From: Arcuatula senhousia
Taxonomy: Eukaryota; Mollusca; Bivalvia; Mytilida; Mytilidae
Direction: 5' to 3'
Assembly (NCBI GenBank): GCA_963971305.1
Contig: OZ020304.1
Location: forward strand, 1,116,001-1,180,000
Length of the DNA: 64,000 bases
Below the pieces are notes generated by a model. The model saw nothing but the letters and a program-made list of their open reading frames with translations. It was not told where the DNA came from and did not search any database. A program made the position numbers and the translations under genes. Positions 36,096 through 46,771 of this stretch are shown piece by piece (the first letter of the stretch is position 1; each line of letters starts with the position of its first letter).

Positions 36096-36600
36096 TTAGA
36101 ATTCTTATGGGTATTTTTATTAAATGATTTTACAATGTCGCACTATTGATACACAACTAGGTTCAGCTTATTAAAACATTAACAGGGTAACCACAAAATA
36201 AAGTGGATATACAAGGCCGATGGACATGATCACGATAATAAAATGAACATGAAATGATGAATGAGAATTCTGACTGTAGTGTGAAAAACCAACAAGGAAC
36301 AGTAAATTTATATCACTGGAAAAGCTGGTTAGGGGCAGAGAATTGAAGTTTGGGTGTATTCATCCCACACACATCGGCCAATTTTGTTCATCGCATGTGT
36401 CCCTATAAAAGGTCATGGAAGAAGAAGGACGAGGGCAACACTATTCAGCAACCCAAGGTCATTTTCAACAACCGAAGATCCGAAAAGCACAATGGTCCTG
36501 ACAATTAAGAAGATGTCTCTTTTCCATTACGACAAAAAATAGTGTCATATTAACAAAAGCAATTTTTATTCAATTATACATTTGTTGTTTTTAAATGTTA
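36096..36600. other. No recognised gene
   Basis: A frame at 36354-36542 exists but shows no domain and has the composition of chance sequence. No clear repeat. Confidence 0.4.
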
Positions 36601-36609
36601 ATTCATCTT

Positions 36610-36800
36610 TTAATCGTAATGGAAGAGGGAGGTTTTGGCGCGTCATTAAACTTGGTTTTACCCACCATTTCATTTGAAATGCCTGTATCTAGCCAGGACC
36701 ATTGTGATCTATAACTGTTCCGGTTTGTCTTCCATGTTTTGTCTTTTCTTTTGGACGTTGAGATTGGTCCTCAAAGATCGGTAATTTTGTTATTACCCGT
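36610..36800. repeat. Dispersed repeat, also at 45.3-45.7 kb
   Basis: GGAAGAGGGAGGTTTTGG, the words around ACCCACCATTTC, and TTTTGTTATTACC occur in the same order at 45320-45730, where the second half is itself doubled. Confidence 0.6.
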
Positions 36801-36980
36801 TTTTTCAAACATTTATTTAATATATGATTAACTGTTATTAATTTTGTTTACTCTAATAATCTAGCTACCTGAAATAACATCTTGAACGCTGACCCTGAAA
36901 TGTATAAAAAGATATCTTAAAAAATGATAAACATTTATTCTTTAAATACACATTTTTATTGGATAACCCACACTTTAATA

Positions 36981-37060
36981 ATACAAATGACAACAAAGTT
37001 CCAGACAATAAATTTTGCTACGCCTGACGCGCGTTTCGTCTATTCAAGACTCATCAGAGG
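36981..37060 (+). repeat. Dispersed repeat with the GACGCGCGTTTCGTC core (copy 1)
   Basis: CAAAGTTCCAGACAATAAAT, then GACGCGCGTTTCGTC and AAGACTCATCAGAGG; nearly identical copies lie at 55.27 and 55.57 kb. I recall this repeat as abundant in Mytilus sequences. Confidence 0.85.
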
Positions 37061-37142
37061 GGTAATCAAACATCATTATACCAAAGAGACAAAGACACCA
37101 TCGGTAGACAAAAAATCATAACAACAAAACAAACCACATAAC

Positions 37143-37327
37143 CAGGGCCGTAGCCAGAATTTTTCAAAAGGGGGTGCAAACTTTCCAGAGGGGGTGCGTT
37201 TTGATAAAAAAATGTGAAAAATAGGGTTGTAAACCTCAGTTATGTCAATTTTCCCTAGGAAATTCAGAAAAAATCTCTCAAAAGGGGGTGCAAACGCATC
37301 CAACGCACCCCCCTGGCTACGGCCTTG
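37143..37327. mobile_element. 185-bp inverted-repeat element with CAGGGCCGTAGCCAG ends
   Basis: The left end CAGGGCCGTAGCCAG faces the right end CTGGCTACGGCCTTG. Internal AAAAGGGGGTGCAAAC occurs twice. The direct repeat ATAAC flanks it (37138-37142 and 37328-37332). It has the look of a short MITE; the ends resemble hAT types, but the flanking repeat is only 5 bp. Confidence 0.78.
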
Positions 37328-38943
37328 ATAACAACAACAAAACAAAAAAGAACAACATACATAACAACAACACCGCAATCATCAACATGAACTCAAGTCG
37401 AAACGAGAATATGGTTTGGTTATTCATGTACATACATATATGAATAGGTGGAAATAGTGAGTTAGTTAGTTAGTTATGGCTAATATATTACCAAGCAGCG
37501 CAAATTCAGCTGTATGATGGAGATTAACATGAATGAGAAGGAATGGGTAAATCACAGCCAATCTAGACTGTCGCTTGCTTGAAGACTGTAAATCATTAAA
37601 TAGCGCAAGATTGATTGATTGATGTTGATTTTTTTGCCCTGTCGTTGAATTTTCAGGATGTCAGGATAAAAGCAAATGACAAAATATAAATAAGATATTG
37701 GTGTAAACCAAGTCAAAAGGCTGGGAAATGACGAAAGAAAAGATTCAAATAAATAAACACAACAAAACAGCGTAAATCTTATTAATGAAAACATAATAAA
37801 TGTACATAATATAGTGCAAGAAGTTGAGTTCTTATTTTAAAATCGGCGTTAATTGATATACGCATTAAGATTTGCAATAATTTTATCATGATTAATATTG
37901 AATAAATATGTTATTAATGACTTTAATGTGAATAGACTTTTGATTTTTTCACTTCTTTACATGCAAATGTGCTTTGATATTTTGAAACGCATTTAAACAT
38001 ATCACAAATGCAGTCTGCATGTTAACATAGAGGCTTACCGTGGTAGCAGTCACCGCCTCGATATATATGCGGCACAGTCCGTCTATGGGTTGTGTGACTA
38101 ACTTCCTTTTAGATAGCACTGTGATAATCTTTGACGTACAAACATGTCAGTCAATTGTCAAGATCTTGGGAATAGAAAAATCTGTTGAACAAATACGTAA
38201 GAATGCACTATCAATGCATACATGTACATGTATTATTAAGGACGCTCTATCAGTTCGGGTTTTCCCTAGGGTACATGCACTTACTGCATGTTTCCAGGAA
38301 AAAGACGACAATTCTTAAATTTTGTTTATTTTTAGATGCATTATCGGCCAATTTTAATCTGTAACACCAACGACTATCAGTTTTAATTTAATGATATTTT
38401 GATTTATTTTGTAAACGACTGATGCTCTAGTTTTGCTTGGCATTCTTGTATCTATGATTTTCAAAATAAACACGAAAACTAGCAATACATGTTGCAAATA
38501 ATAAAATTTGATCAAATAAAACCTTCACTTCAGTGCTTCAACCATTGACAACACAAAATTCCAAACAAATACAACAAGGGTGATCCACATGTCAGTCACA
38601 AATTTTGTACAAAAAATAATGAAGAAGAAAGAACTTAAAAAAACCCACATTTTTCCAAAAGCCCTTTCATTCAGATCTTGAATAAAAAGTGGTTTGTCTT
38701 ATATTTCAATGAAAATATTAAATTTGTTCTATATAACGCTTATTGGACATGTGCTAAATATGCATAATGCTGTCAATATTTTTGCATGTACTAATATCGT
38801 AGCAACACATTCTGATACCCACCAATCTGACAATCTGTTAGATAACATACATTTCCACCAATGGCTGCACGTCTTCTGTTCCTCCTTGTTATCTCTCATG
38901 ACTAACGACCGAAGATTTTATTCTGGAGAGAAAAGCACCAAAC
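37328..38943. other. Upstream region of LRR copy 2, no other gene seen
   Basis: Contains a short TTAG run (37452-37475) and AT-rich DNA. TATATAA near 38729 could belong to a promoter but is about 200 bp from the start codon. Confidence 0.4.
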
Positions 38944-41578
38944 ATGGTAAGTCAAATACAGCGACGATTTTCTAGACGCGATGAATAATATAAAAAATAG
39001 CGTTAATTTAAAGATCTTTTAAAAATAATCTTAGACAAAACAACAACAAGAAGCCATTGATGTTGGTCAAAAATACAAATATTATGCTGCAATTACCACC
39101 CTGAAACATTCCCCATGCAAATACAACAATACTCATTGCAAACATTTTTTATAATTTAAAACACTTAGAGATTTTACCCTACATATCAACAATGCCCTCA
39201 ATTTGAGCTCAAGCTTTCCTTTTTCAGAACCTGTTTGCTGTGGGTTTTTGTCGTGCGAAATGTATAATGGTTTTGTTTCTTTTCTTTTAAATGCCTTGAT
39301 TTACATTTGTCATCTCTGGTCACAAATTAGTCCATTCGTTTTATTTTCACCTGCCTTGTAGGGCCATATTGAAATCACCTCGTCTGTCTGTCCGTCTGTA
39401 ACCTGATTGTCGGCAATATGACCACATATCTCGTAAGCACAATTCAATGAGCTTGTTAGCAGTACTAATAACTCATTAATAAATTTGCAGAACATGTCAA
39501 TCGGTGTGTTTTTATGCTTTGTATAAATGAGGTATACTTTTTGTAAAAAAAAAATATTTGCTAGTTTTTCTCTGTCACTTGCTCTCACAATATTTCCATT
39601 GTTAACCTATAAAGTGTAAGGTGGTTTAAATGTTTCTCTAGAATAACCGGCATACTTAAAGCAATTTTATGGGAATTATCAAAATTATTTTTATGCACTG
39701 AATTAGTTAATATTTTGTTGATACGTTACTTCATGTAGTTCTCTGACACACAACCTCGACTTAAAGCAATAGTAAATATGCGTACTTAAACGAACCCTGA
39801 ATATACAAATCCCTGTACATGTCTAGAATAACTCGTTTTGAAGTTCCTTATTTTATTGTATGCATTTTAAACCTGTTTAGACTAATGTCTATTCCGAATA
39901 AACCAGAATATAATAAAATGTGGCGTGGAATAAGTGTATGCAACACAGTCCATATGAACAAGCGGCACAATGGAAATCAGCTACCAGCCTTCAACGTGTC
40001 CAAGGGTGCTGTTTGCTGTTTTGCGATTTGCCTAGGGTCAAAATAAAATGCATACAATTCAAATCCAGTCTGAAAGATGCTCAGTTTTGATGGGTTTCTC
40101 TGGTAGATTAAACAAATAAATGATCATATTATCCTTTGCAGCGTTTCATCTGGTTGTTCTCTAGTCTCTTGGCTGTAGTGAAGTGGTCGACAGCATGCCC
40201 AGCTGGCTGCTCTTGCATAGCTGATGAGATTGCTTGTAGTTATAGAAGACTATCATCGCTACCCCATTTCACTGCCACAGACTTCAACAATGTTAAAGTG
40301 TTTGATTTAAGCCACAACAATTTGAGAACTTTACCTGCCAACGCGTTCCAGGCTGCTAAAGTAGAAACTATACGGTTAAATGGTAATCTTTTAAGTTACC
40401 TAGACAACGATACATTTAAAGGACTTGAAACGACCCTTCAAAATCTTGACATCAGTGACAATAGATTGACAAGTCTTCCCGATGCGCTTGGGTTTTTAGA
40501 TTCATTAAAATCTTTAAATGTTTCCAATAACTTTAACGGATCCAGAAACCTTGAACTAACAGACAGCGTCATGAGAGCTATTGGTGATACAGTTACTGAG
40601 TTTGTTTTCGGAAGTATTCACCAAAGCACGTGGCCAAAGACGCTTGGGTCACATTTACAAACGCTAGAGAGACTTGAAGTGACGTCATTAGATCCTAGTC
40701 TACTCGTCATTCCACCAAGGGGGTTTTACAGTTTTGAATCCACGCTGCAGACTCTTTCTATACATAATACAAACTTATTGGCCGTTCCATTAGGCATCTC
40801 GAATTTAAGACATCTAAAAACCTTGAACTATGACTACAATCTGAATACCCAGGACAAAGGGATATTACTCCAATCATTCCCGACGGGCCGTGCGTCACGA
40901 TTAACAACTTTGACCCTGCGTGGAGACTCTTTGACACAGTTTCCGTTGGTTTTGAAGTATTTACCTAATTTGCGAAAATTTGGCATTGACGATAACCCTC
41001 TTGAACTAGTTGGTGAAGAAACAGTAAAGGGGATGACACAGCTCCAGGAACTATCGATCAGAAATTGCTCGCTTGAAAGAATTCCAGCGGCTCTCAGCGA
41101 AATTACGAACTTACGGGTCATTGACTTTTCTTTTAACTCAATTGAATCGGTCGAACAAAGGGATTTGAGTGGCTTTGGGCACATTCAAAAACTAATTCTA
41201 TCCAACACACCACTAAAGTACCTATCCCAAGATTCATTGATTCCACTGACGTCTTTACAAGAGCTTGAAATGAACAATACACAACTGACAATTGTTCCTC
41301 TCGCTGTGAATGCCACGCCATCTCATGTTAAGATCAGCCTAGGAAACAATCGTTTAGACTGTATGTGTGAAACCTTAGCTTGGTTGCTTTACAAAGAGGT
41401 TAAATGTAATTCAACCGGATCCCATCCATTCCAGGTGGTCGGTGAATGTGATACAATCCATTCCACACTACAGGACTACTTAGTAAATTTTGCCCCGAAT
41501 TGCCCAGCGTACAAGGAGAAATGTAACATTTTGCCCTACATTAATGTACCGAATCCCCCTTTCCGTAGGAGAAGATAA
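38944..41578 (+). CDS. Secreted leucine-rich-repeat protein, copy 2
   Basis: The main exon (40142-41578) follows a TTATCCTTTGCAG acceptor and starts in phase 0 with RFIWLFSSLLAVVKWSTA, a signal peptide without its Met. The best upstream exon ends at 38946 with the ATG itself followed by GTAAGT, giving a bare-ATG first coding exon, an intron of 1195 bp and a protein of 479 residues. Then come an N-terminal cysteine cap (CPAGCSCIADEIAC), about ten LRRs, and a C-terminal cap (CMCETLAWLLYKEVKC, ECDTIHSTLQDYL). It ends PPFRRRR without a membrane span. Order, length and caps match LRR copy 1 on the opposite strand, so the two are paralogues, arranged head to head. Likely secreted; function unknown. 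Confidence 0.88.
39340..39590 (-). repeat. Dispersed repeat related to 23.7 kb, in intron 1 of LRR copy 2
   Basis: GTCTGTCTGTCCGTCTGTAAC and CACATATCTCGTAAGCACAA are shared with the block at about 23690-23830. Confidence 0.5.
39885..40090. repeat. Dispersed repeat, also at 56.28 kb
   Basis: GGAATAAGTGTATGCAACACA and the following 150 bp resemble 56288-56480. It lies immediately before the acceptor of LRR copy 2. Confidence 0.5.
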
Positions 41579-41721
41579 ATGTGGCCTTAATAATGTTAAC
41601 TGGTGTAATGTTGCTGGAGTTTGATTAAAGTTAATTTTTTTGGAATTAAATTCAATGAAATGCCCTTGTTATTTTCAAAATCAGAGATTTGGTCAAGAAC
41701 CTGGCAGTACATTAACTATTA

Positions 41722-42326
41722 TACCCCCTTCATATATACGACATTCTCTTACGAGTTGTTACGATTTTCAAAATTTATAGTTTAACGAGTTCTTGCGAGA
41801 TTTTCTGCCAACCTTTTACGATCTATTTCCGAGTTGTCACGATTGCGTCAGTTGTGCGGAATTTTTTCGCACTCCCGTCCAGAGACGATATGGATTTTAT
41901 TTTTTAAGTGTTAACGAGCATGTTACGGTACCTTTACGAAGTCTTTACGAGTGATTTGCGATATTGGAAATGATATCGTAGCTAACTCGCAAACCACTCG
42001 TAAAAGAATTCCTTTGCGAGGTCTTCCCGACTTAGTTACGAGTAAAGGCGAGTCATTTACGATCTCTACGAGTTCTTTACGAGTTACTTGCGATGTGTTT
42101 ACGAGTTAAATTATGACATTGTTGTTTTTTCAACTCGTAAAAGTCTTACGAGGATTTTTGACATGTCAAAAATCCTCGTAAAACTTTCACGAGTTCTTAC
42201 GATTTCACACGAGCTAGAAAGACCTGTTTACGAGTAAAAAAGAGTGATTTAGGAGTCCTCGCGATCGAAAACGAGTTGAAAACTCGGAAGAACTCGTAAG
42301 GAAATCTCGTATATGTGAAGGGGGTA
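41722..42326. mobile_element. 605-bp MITE with TACCCCCTTCA ends and TTA target duplication
   Basis: The ends are TACCCCCTTCATATATACGA and, inverted, TACCCCCTTCACATATACGA, flanked by TTA on both sides (41719-41721 and 42327-42329). A 3-bp TTA or TWA duplication is characteristic of PIF/Harbinger elements. The interior is packed with ACGAGT and CTCGTAA words in both orientations and holds a perfect 36-bp palindrome (42146-42181). No coding capacity. Confidence 0.85.
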
Positions 42327-42670
42327 TTACCATTTTTTTCAGTCAAATATAATACAATGACTTAATCCTTATGAGGGAAATGGTCGAGAATAATTTGTGA
42401 GAAGTTAAAACACAAGAATGTGTGTACGCGACACATCCAACTTGAACATAAAGAAACGACAATTAAAAAAACTTAATATTAGTTTTAAAAAGTAAAAAGT
42501 ATGAGGTAAGAAAAAATCTATAAAATCTTTCTCGTGTACTAGTATACCATCATGAAAATATACATGTATAAGAGCATACATCTCAAGCACGGGGATACGT
42601 TCGACTGCATCCACATAACACATGAGACAAACTCTGCAAAACATAGAGAATCGCCAATTAAATATTCGGT

Positions 42671-43608
42671 TTTTTGTCTGGACTGCAACGAAAGTCGCGA
42701 AAGGCCACATAGTTATTACTTTCCGGTGGCGTCAGCGTAAACTTTTTTAAGTAATTTTGGGGGAATTGAGTAAGATATCATTTCTAGGCATCTGATTTTT
42801 GAAGACAGCTGGGGTTGTGGTCTACGAAACTAGCACAATGTCGTGTGTCCTCGATCCCCATTTTCCCGCTTCAAAGATTCAGTGAAGTAAGGTCTTTAGT
42901 GGGGGGTCACAAACTTCTTTGTGAGACTTTTGTGGAAAGTAAAGTACATGAAAAGTACAATACCTTGACATCTAATATTTGGCATACGACACTTGTGGTT
43001 GTGGTCTATGCAACTGGCATCATGCCGTGTGACCTCGACCCCCCATTTTTTACGTTCAAAGACTCAGTGAAGTAAGGTCTTTTGGGGGGTCACAAACTTC
43101 TTTGTGAGACTTTTGTGGAAAGTAAAGTACATGAAAAGTACAATACCTTGACATCTAATATTTGGCATACGACACTTGTGGTTGTGGTCTATGCAACTGG
43201 CATCATGCCGTGTGACCTCGACCCCCCATTTTTTACGTTCAAAGACTCAGTGAAGTAAGGTCTTTAGGGGGTCACAAACTTCTTTGTGAGACTTTTGTGG
43301 AAAGTAAAGTACATGAAAAGTACAATACCTTGACATCTAATATTTGGCATACGACACTTGTGGTTGTGGTCTATGCAACTGGCATCATGCCGTGTGATCC
43401 AGACCCCATTTTTATGCTTCAATAACTCTGTGAACTTAGGTTTTTTGAAGTGGTTGAAACCCTCTTTGTAAGACTTTTGTGGAAAAAGAATTATAATTAG
43501 GCATCTGATATTTAGTATGCAGACACTTGGGGTTTTGGTGAATATGGATAAATTGTGAATGAGTTTCATAGTGGTACCGACATACGAGACATACTTTTAG
43601 TGGCCACA
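42671..43608 (+). mobile_element. Element of the GTCTCGCC family with a ~183-bp tandem core
   Basis: The left side keeps a worn version of the terminal module (ACATAGTTATTACTTTCCGG, about 42707-42726). About four units follow; GGTCACAAACTTCTTTGTG recurs near 42906, 43089 and 43271 at 182-183-bp spacing, the central copies nearly identical. The right end, GAGACATACTTTTAGTGGCC, equals the outer end of the element at 2.2 kb in reverse. The core is the same family as at 2.37-2.95 kb. Confidence 0.75.
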
Positions 43609-44150
43609 CTTGTCTTTTCTAAATAGAGACCTTCACAGAGTCAACATTATAGACGAACCTTGTTGTTCCTGTGGAGCTCTTGTTGAGGACGTTAATCATT
43701 TCTTCTTCCAATGTACAAAATATGGACAAATTAGAAATGACCTCCAATCAAATATTTCAAACATACTTCAAGTGCAAACGACTTTAAGCCTCTTTACGCA
43801 CGGTAGTGCCGATCTTTCACATGAAAAAAACTGCCAAATATTTAAACTTGTTTTTAAATATATCCAGTGGTCAAAAAGATTCCTCGTGTAAACTGTAAGA
43901 TATGAGAGGGTCATTATACCACAAACACCACACACAGCCACCACCATTTTTAAAATAATTCCAATTTACAAATTATTTAATGCATGCTCTTCAGGTATTT
44001 ATCTTGATGTTTTTTAAGGAGAAGACTTCATAAGTTAGATGTATATGAATTGATTATTATATTTAAGCTAAATGTAACTTGTGTCTGATCCTTGTTTGCA
44101 TTTTAGAGCAAAAAAAATAATTCTAAATCTAAATCTAAAAAACTTGTTTA
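43609..44150 (+). pseudogene. 3-prime end of a LINE with TCTAAA tail
   Basis: The frame to 43891 encodes LNRDLHRVNIIDEP, CCSCGALVEDVNHFFFQC and YGQIRNDL. This is the cysteine-histidine tail found after the reverse transcriptase of several non-LTR retrotransposons. About 230 bp of untranslated sequence follow, then a short TCTAAA microsatellite (about 44122-44150), the usual 3-prime end. Everything upstream is missing, as expected for a 5-prime truncated insertion. It abuts the satellite element on its left. Confidence 0.78.
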
Positions 44151-44399
44151 ACGTTCGTTCGTTTGTCACATCTGAGTTTACTGCCTTTTCCTCAAATTCA
44201 ATGGTCAGGAATTTTATTCGCTAAAATAAATAATTTATCAACCACTGGATTTGCCAGTATGAGGTGAGTGTGCCATATAATATCTGTCTATGTTACATTT
44301 GTTTTTAGGTTCTTTGCATTAAAAAAATAGTTTTATTTTAGAAACTTAATGCACGAATAGTATTGTTCTTGGTTTCATTTCTACAATGCACGACTGTGT

Positions 44400-44740
44400 A
44401 TTTAGTGTGTCGCTCTGTAATCTGCCTTAAGGGGCTGGGTAAATACCAAACTATTGAGCACTAGTCAATTACTGTTTCAAGAATTTGGATCAAATCCCTG
44501 GATTGTAATTTACAAAAACAGGACTTTCCCACCTGTATGTAATTGGGTTTGTCAGTCACCTGCCAAAAGTCGGCGGTTTCCGCCGGGTACTCGGGTTTCC
44601 TCGACCATGCATTGAAACTAACCTCCCTATATATGGCAAAGGTGTGTCGGAAATGGCGCTACATCCACACAAAAGCTACCTTGACAGGAAGTCTTGTTCA
44701 AATTTTCAACATTAAAGTTACCATCAACTTATGACGTGTC
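44400..44740 (+). mobile_element. SINE, same family as 58.7 kb
   Basis: The middle part, GGGTTTGTCAGTCACC and then CCGGGTACTCGGGTTTCCTC, matches 58822-58875. The tRNA-like head is worn (TGCCTTAAGGGGCTGG, B-box-like GGATCAAATCCC). Confidence 0.65.
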
Positions 44741-45319
44741 CCAGTGTTACTTATCAGTTGAGCTTTTAGGTCTACTTTTGGAATGCTGTTTTTACATCAC
44801 CACTTGGAAGAAGCGATGGGTTCACTGTGAACCCGTATCATGCCGTACTTCCGTTACAATTTTTAGTTGATTATAACCCAAGAACCCAGCTGCCGTCTCT
44901 CCTAGATTACTGACATTTGGTAATAAGCTTTATATGGACATGATGCACTGTGGATATATTTTGAGGTTCATCAGTCGTCAACAAATTATCATTTGATTTA
45001 TTTTCCTTACTTGGAGAGTAACATACCTACTTCTCCTGCATACGGTATAATACTTATTCGATACGTTGATTTGCCAGGGCTGGTACAAATTTTTAAGATT
45101 TTTTTCCAACATCGCTGTCTCCGTGACGACTATTAGACTAAAGTTTTAGGAAAAGACGTCTCATACAATTTCTTAAAAAAATCTTCCTTTGTTATCAGCC
45201 ATTCGTGAAAAAATTCAAAATTGTGTTATATGAAATGGTTATTGTACTTAGATTCTGATTATGTCCGCACAACATTGTAGAGTTTTGTCGGACTACCGGA
45301 CCCTAAGAAATCCACAGAA
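44741..45319. other. No gene recognised
   Basis: No protein-like frames and no clear arrays or hairpins. Confidence 0.4.
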
Positions 45320-45730
45320 GAGGGAGTTTTGTCGCCATAAAACCTGGTTTAACCCGCCATTTCTTTTGAAATGTACCAAGTCAGGACCGTAGAGATCTTC
45401 AATTTTCCCGCTATGTCTTCCCTGTTTTTTTTGTGTTTTTTTTTCTCTTTGACATTCGAAATTGATCCTCCAAGTTGAGTAGTGTTGTTATTAACTTTAC
45501 CTGTTTGCCGTAACTTTGTATTTTATGGAAGGCAGAGTTATGGAAGTTAGTGTATAGCAATAGAGCATGAGCTGACAGATTCCTTGTTTGTTTTGGCATA
45601 AACCAGTAATTTCTTGAATTTTTTCCGGCATGCCTTCCTTGTTTTGTCCTTGTCTCATGGACATTTGAGATTGATTCTCCAAGTTCGGTTAATTTTGTTA
45701 TTACCTTTATTCTTCATTCTCCCTACTAGC
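45320..45730. repeat. Dispersed repeat with an internally doubled second half
   Basis: AACCTGGTTTAACCCGCCAT near 45341 recurs in worn form at 1869 and 36655. GTCTTCCCTG followed by TTGATCCTCCAAGTTG appears again as GCCTTCCTTG and TTGATTCTCCAAGTTC about 190 bp further on. Confidence 0.55.
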
Positions 45731-46005
45731 TGCTGTTGATGTCATTACACTAAGCAAAAATCCACGAGTTACTCCTACAACAGATTAATCGCGGTCAATG
45801 CAACGATTATGCTACAACACACAGAAACTGCACACCTCTTTTTAAAGCACTTCGACTCACTCTTGTTTCGACTTGAGTTTACGTTGCTACTTGCAGATTA
45901 GTTGTGTAATGTGTGGGCATTTTTATCTTCACGTTGTTCGTACCTTAATGGTACCAATAAGTGAAAATACGATTAAATGTTTCTGGAAAGGACACTGTTT
46001 TTTAA

Positions 46006-46541
46006 GGTTCATCTGTACCTTTCGTTAAAAATAGCGAAATTTTCTACCTATTTTTAGTATATGCAGAACAAAAACTACAAATAAAATAATAAATAAAAGC
46101 ATAGCTGGACCTAGATATGGTAATTTCTGATTCAATTTCTATCAATTTTTCATTTTAAGTTCCTTAAAAATAAAGATCTCTTTTTTTTCCTGTTCAGATT
46201 TTAAATTGAATAAGGACAAACTATCCCTATTGTGCCTCTTACATGAAACGAAGTGAACACTTATATTTAAATCCCTTGTTGAAAGTTGCATGAAATTTGA
46301 GGCCACAAGAAAGGGTGTACGTGATATTTGCCTTAAATCGGGTGTTTTTAAAAGTGGAGAAAAAAGAGATCTCTAAAACAAAGGATTTTTTCGGGAATAA
46401 TTCATAAAGAAAAGGTAAGAATTTTTAATATCTAGGTCCAGCTACACGTTATATTTCAATTTTATGTGCAGTTTTGGCTGTGCATATACTGGAAATAGAT
46501 TAAAAATAACGCCATGTTTTAAGGAAAGGTACAGATGAACC
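46006..46541. mobile_element. 536-bp foldback element flanked by TTAA
   Basis: The ends GGTTCATCTGTACCTTTC and GAAAGGTACAGATGAACC are perfect inverted repeats, each flanked by TTAA (46002-46005 and 46542-46545). TTAA targeting is typical of piggyBac-type transposases. A second nested inverted pair lies inside: AGCTGGACCTAGATAT and ATATCTAGGTCCAGCT. No coding capacity. Confidence 0.85.
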
Positions 46542-46771
46542 TTAAGGATTTGTTTAAACGATCGAAAAATATAATAATCATTTATAAACAAAGTACAAAC
46601 ATAAATCCATACAACATGTACAAATTGTTTATCAAGACAATTTCAAAAAAAATTTCAACGGATTTGTTAGTATGATATATTTCAGCAACACTCTCGTCCT
46701 TATTTTACGGACTTCATTCCTGTTTAATTAATTTAATACTCTATGGTCGCCGTGTGTTTTCCTTTGCACCA

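Noticed and set aside
36354..36542. 62-codon frame after the 35-kb element
   Set aside because: No domain, no signal and no splice-compatible neighbours; probably chance.
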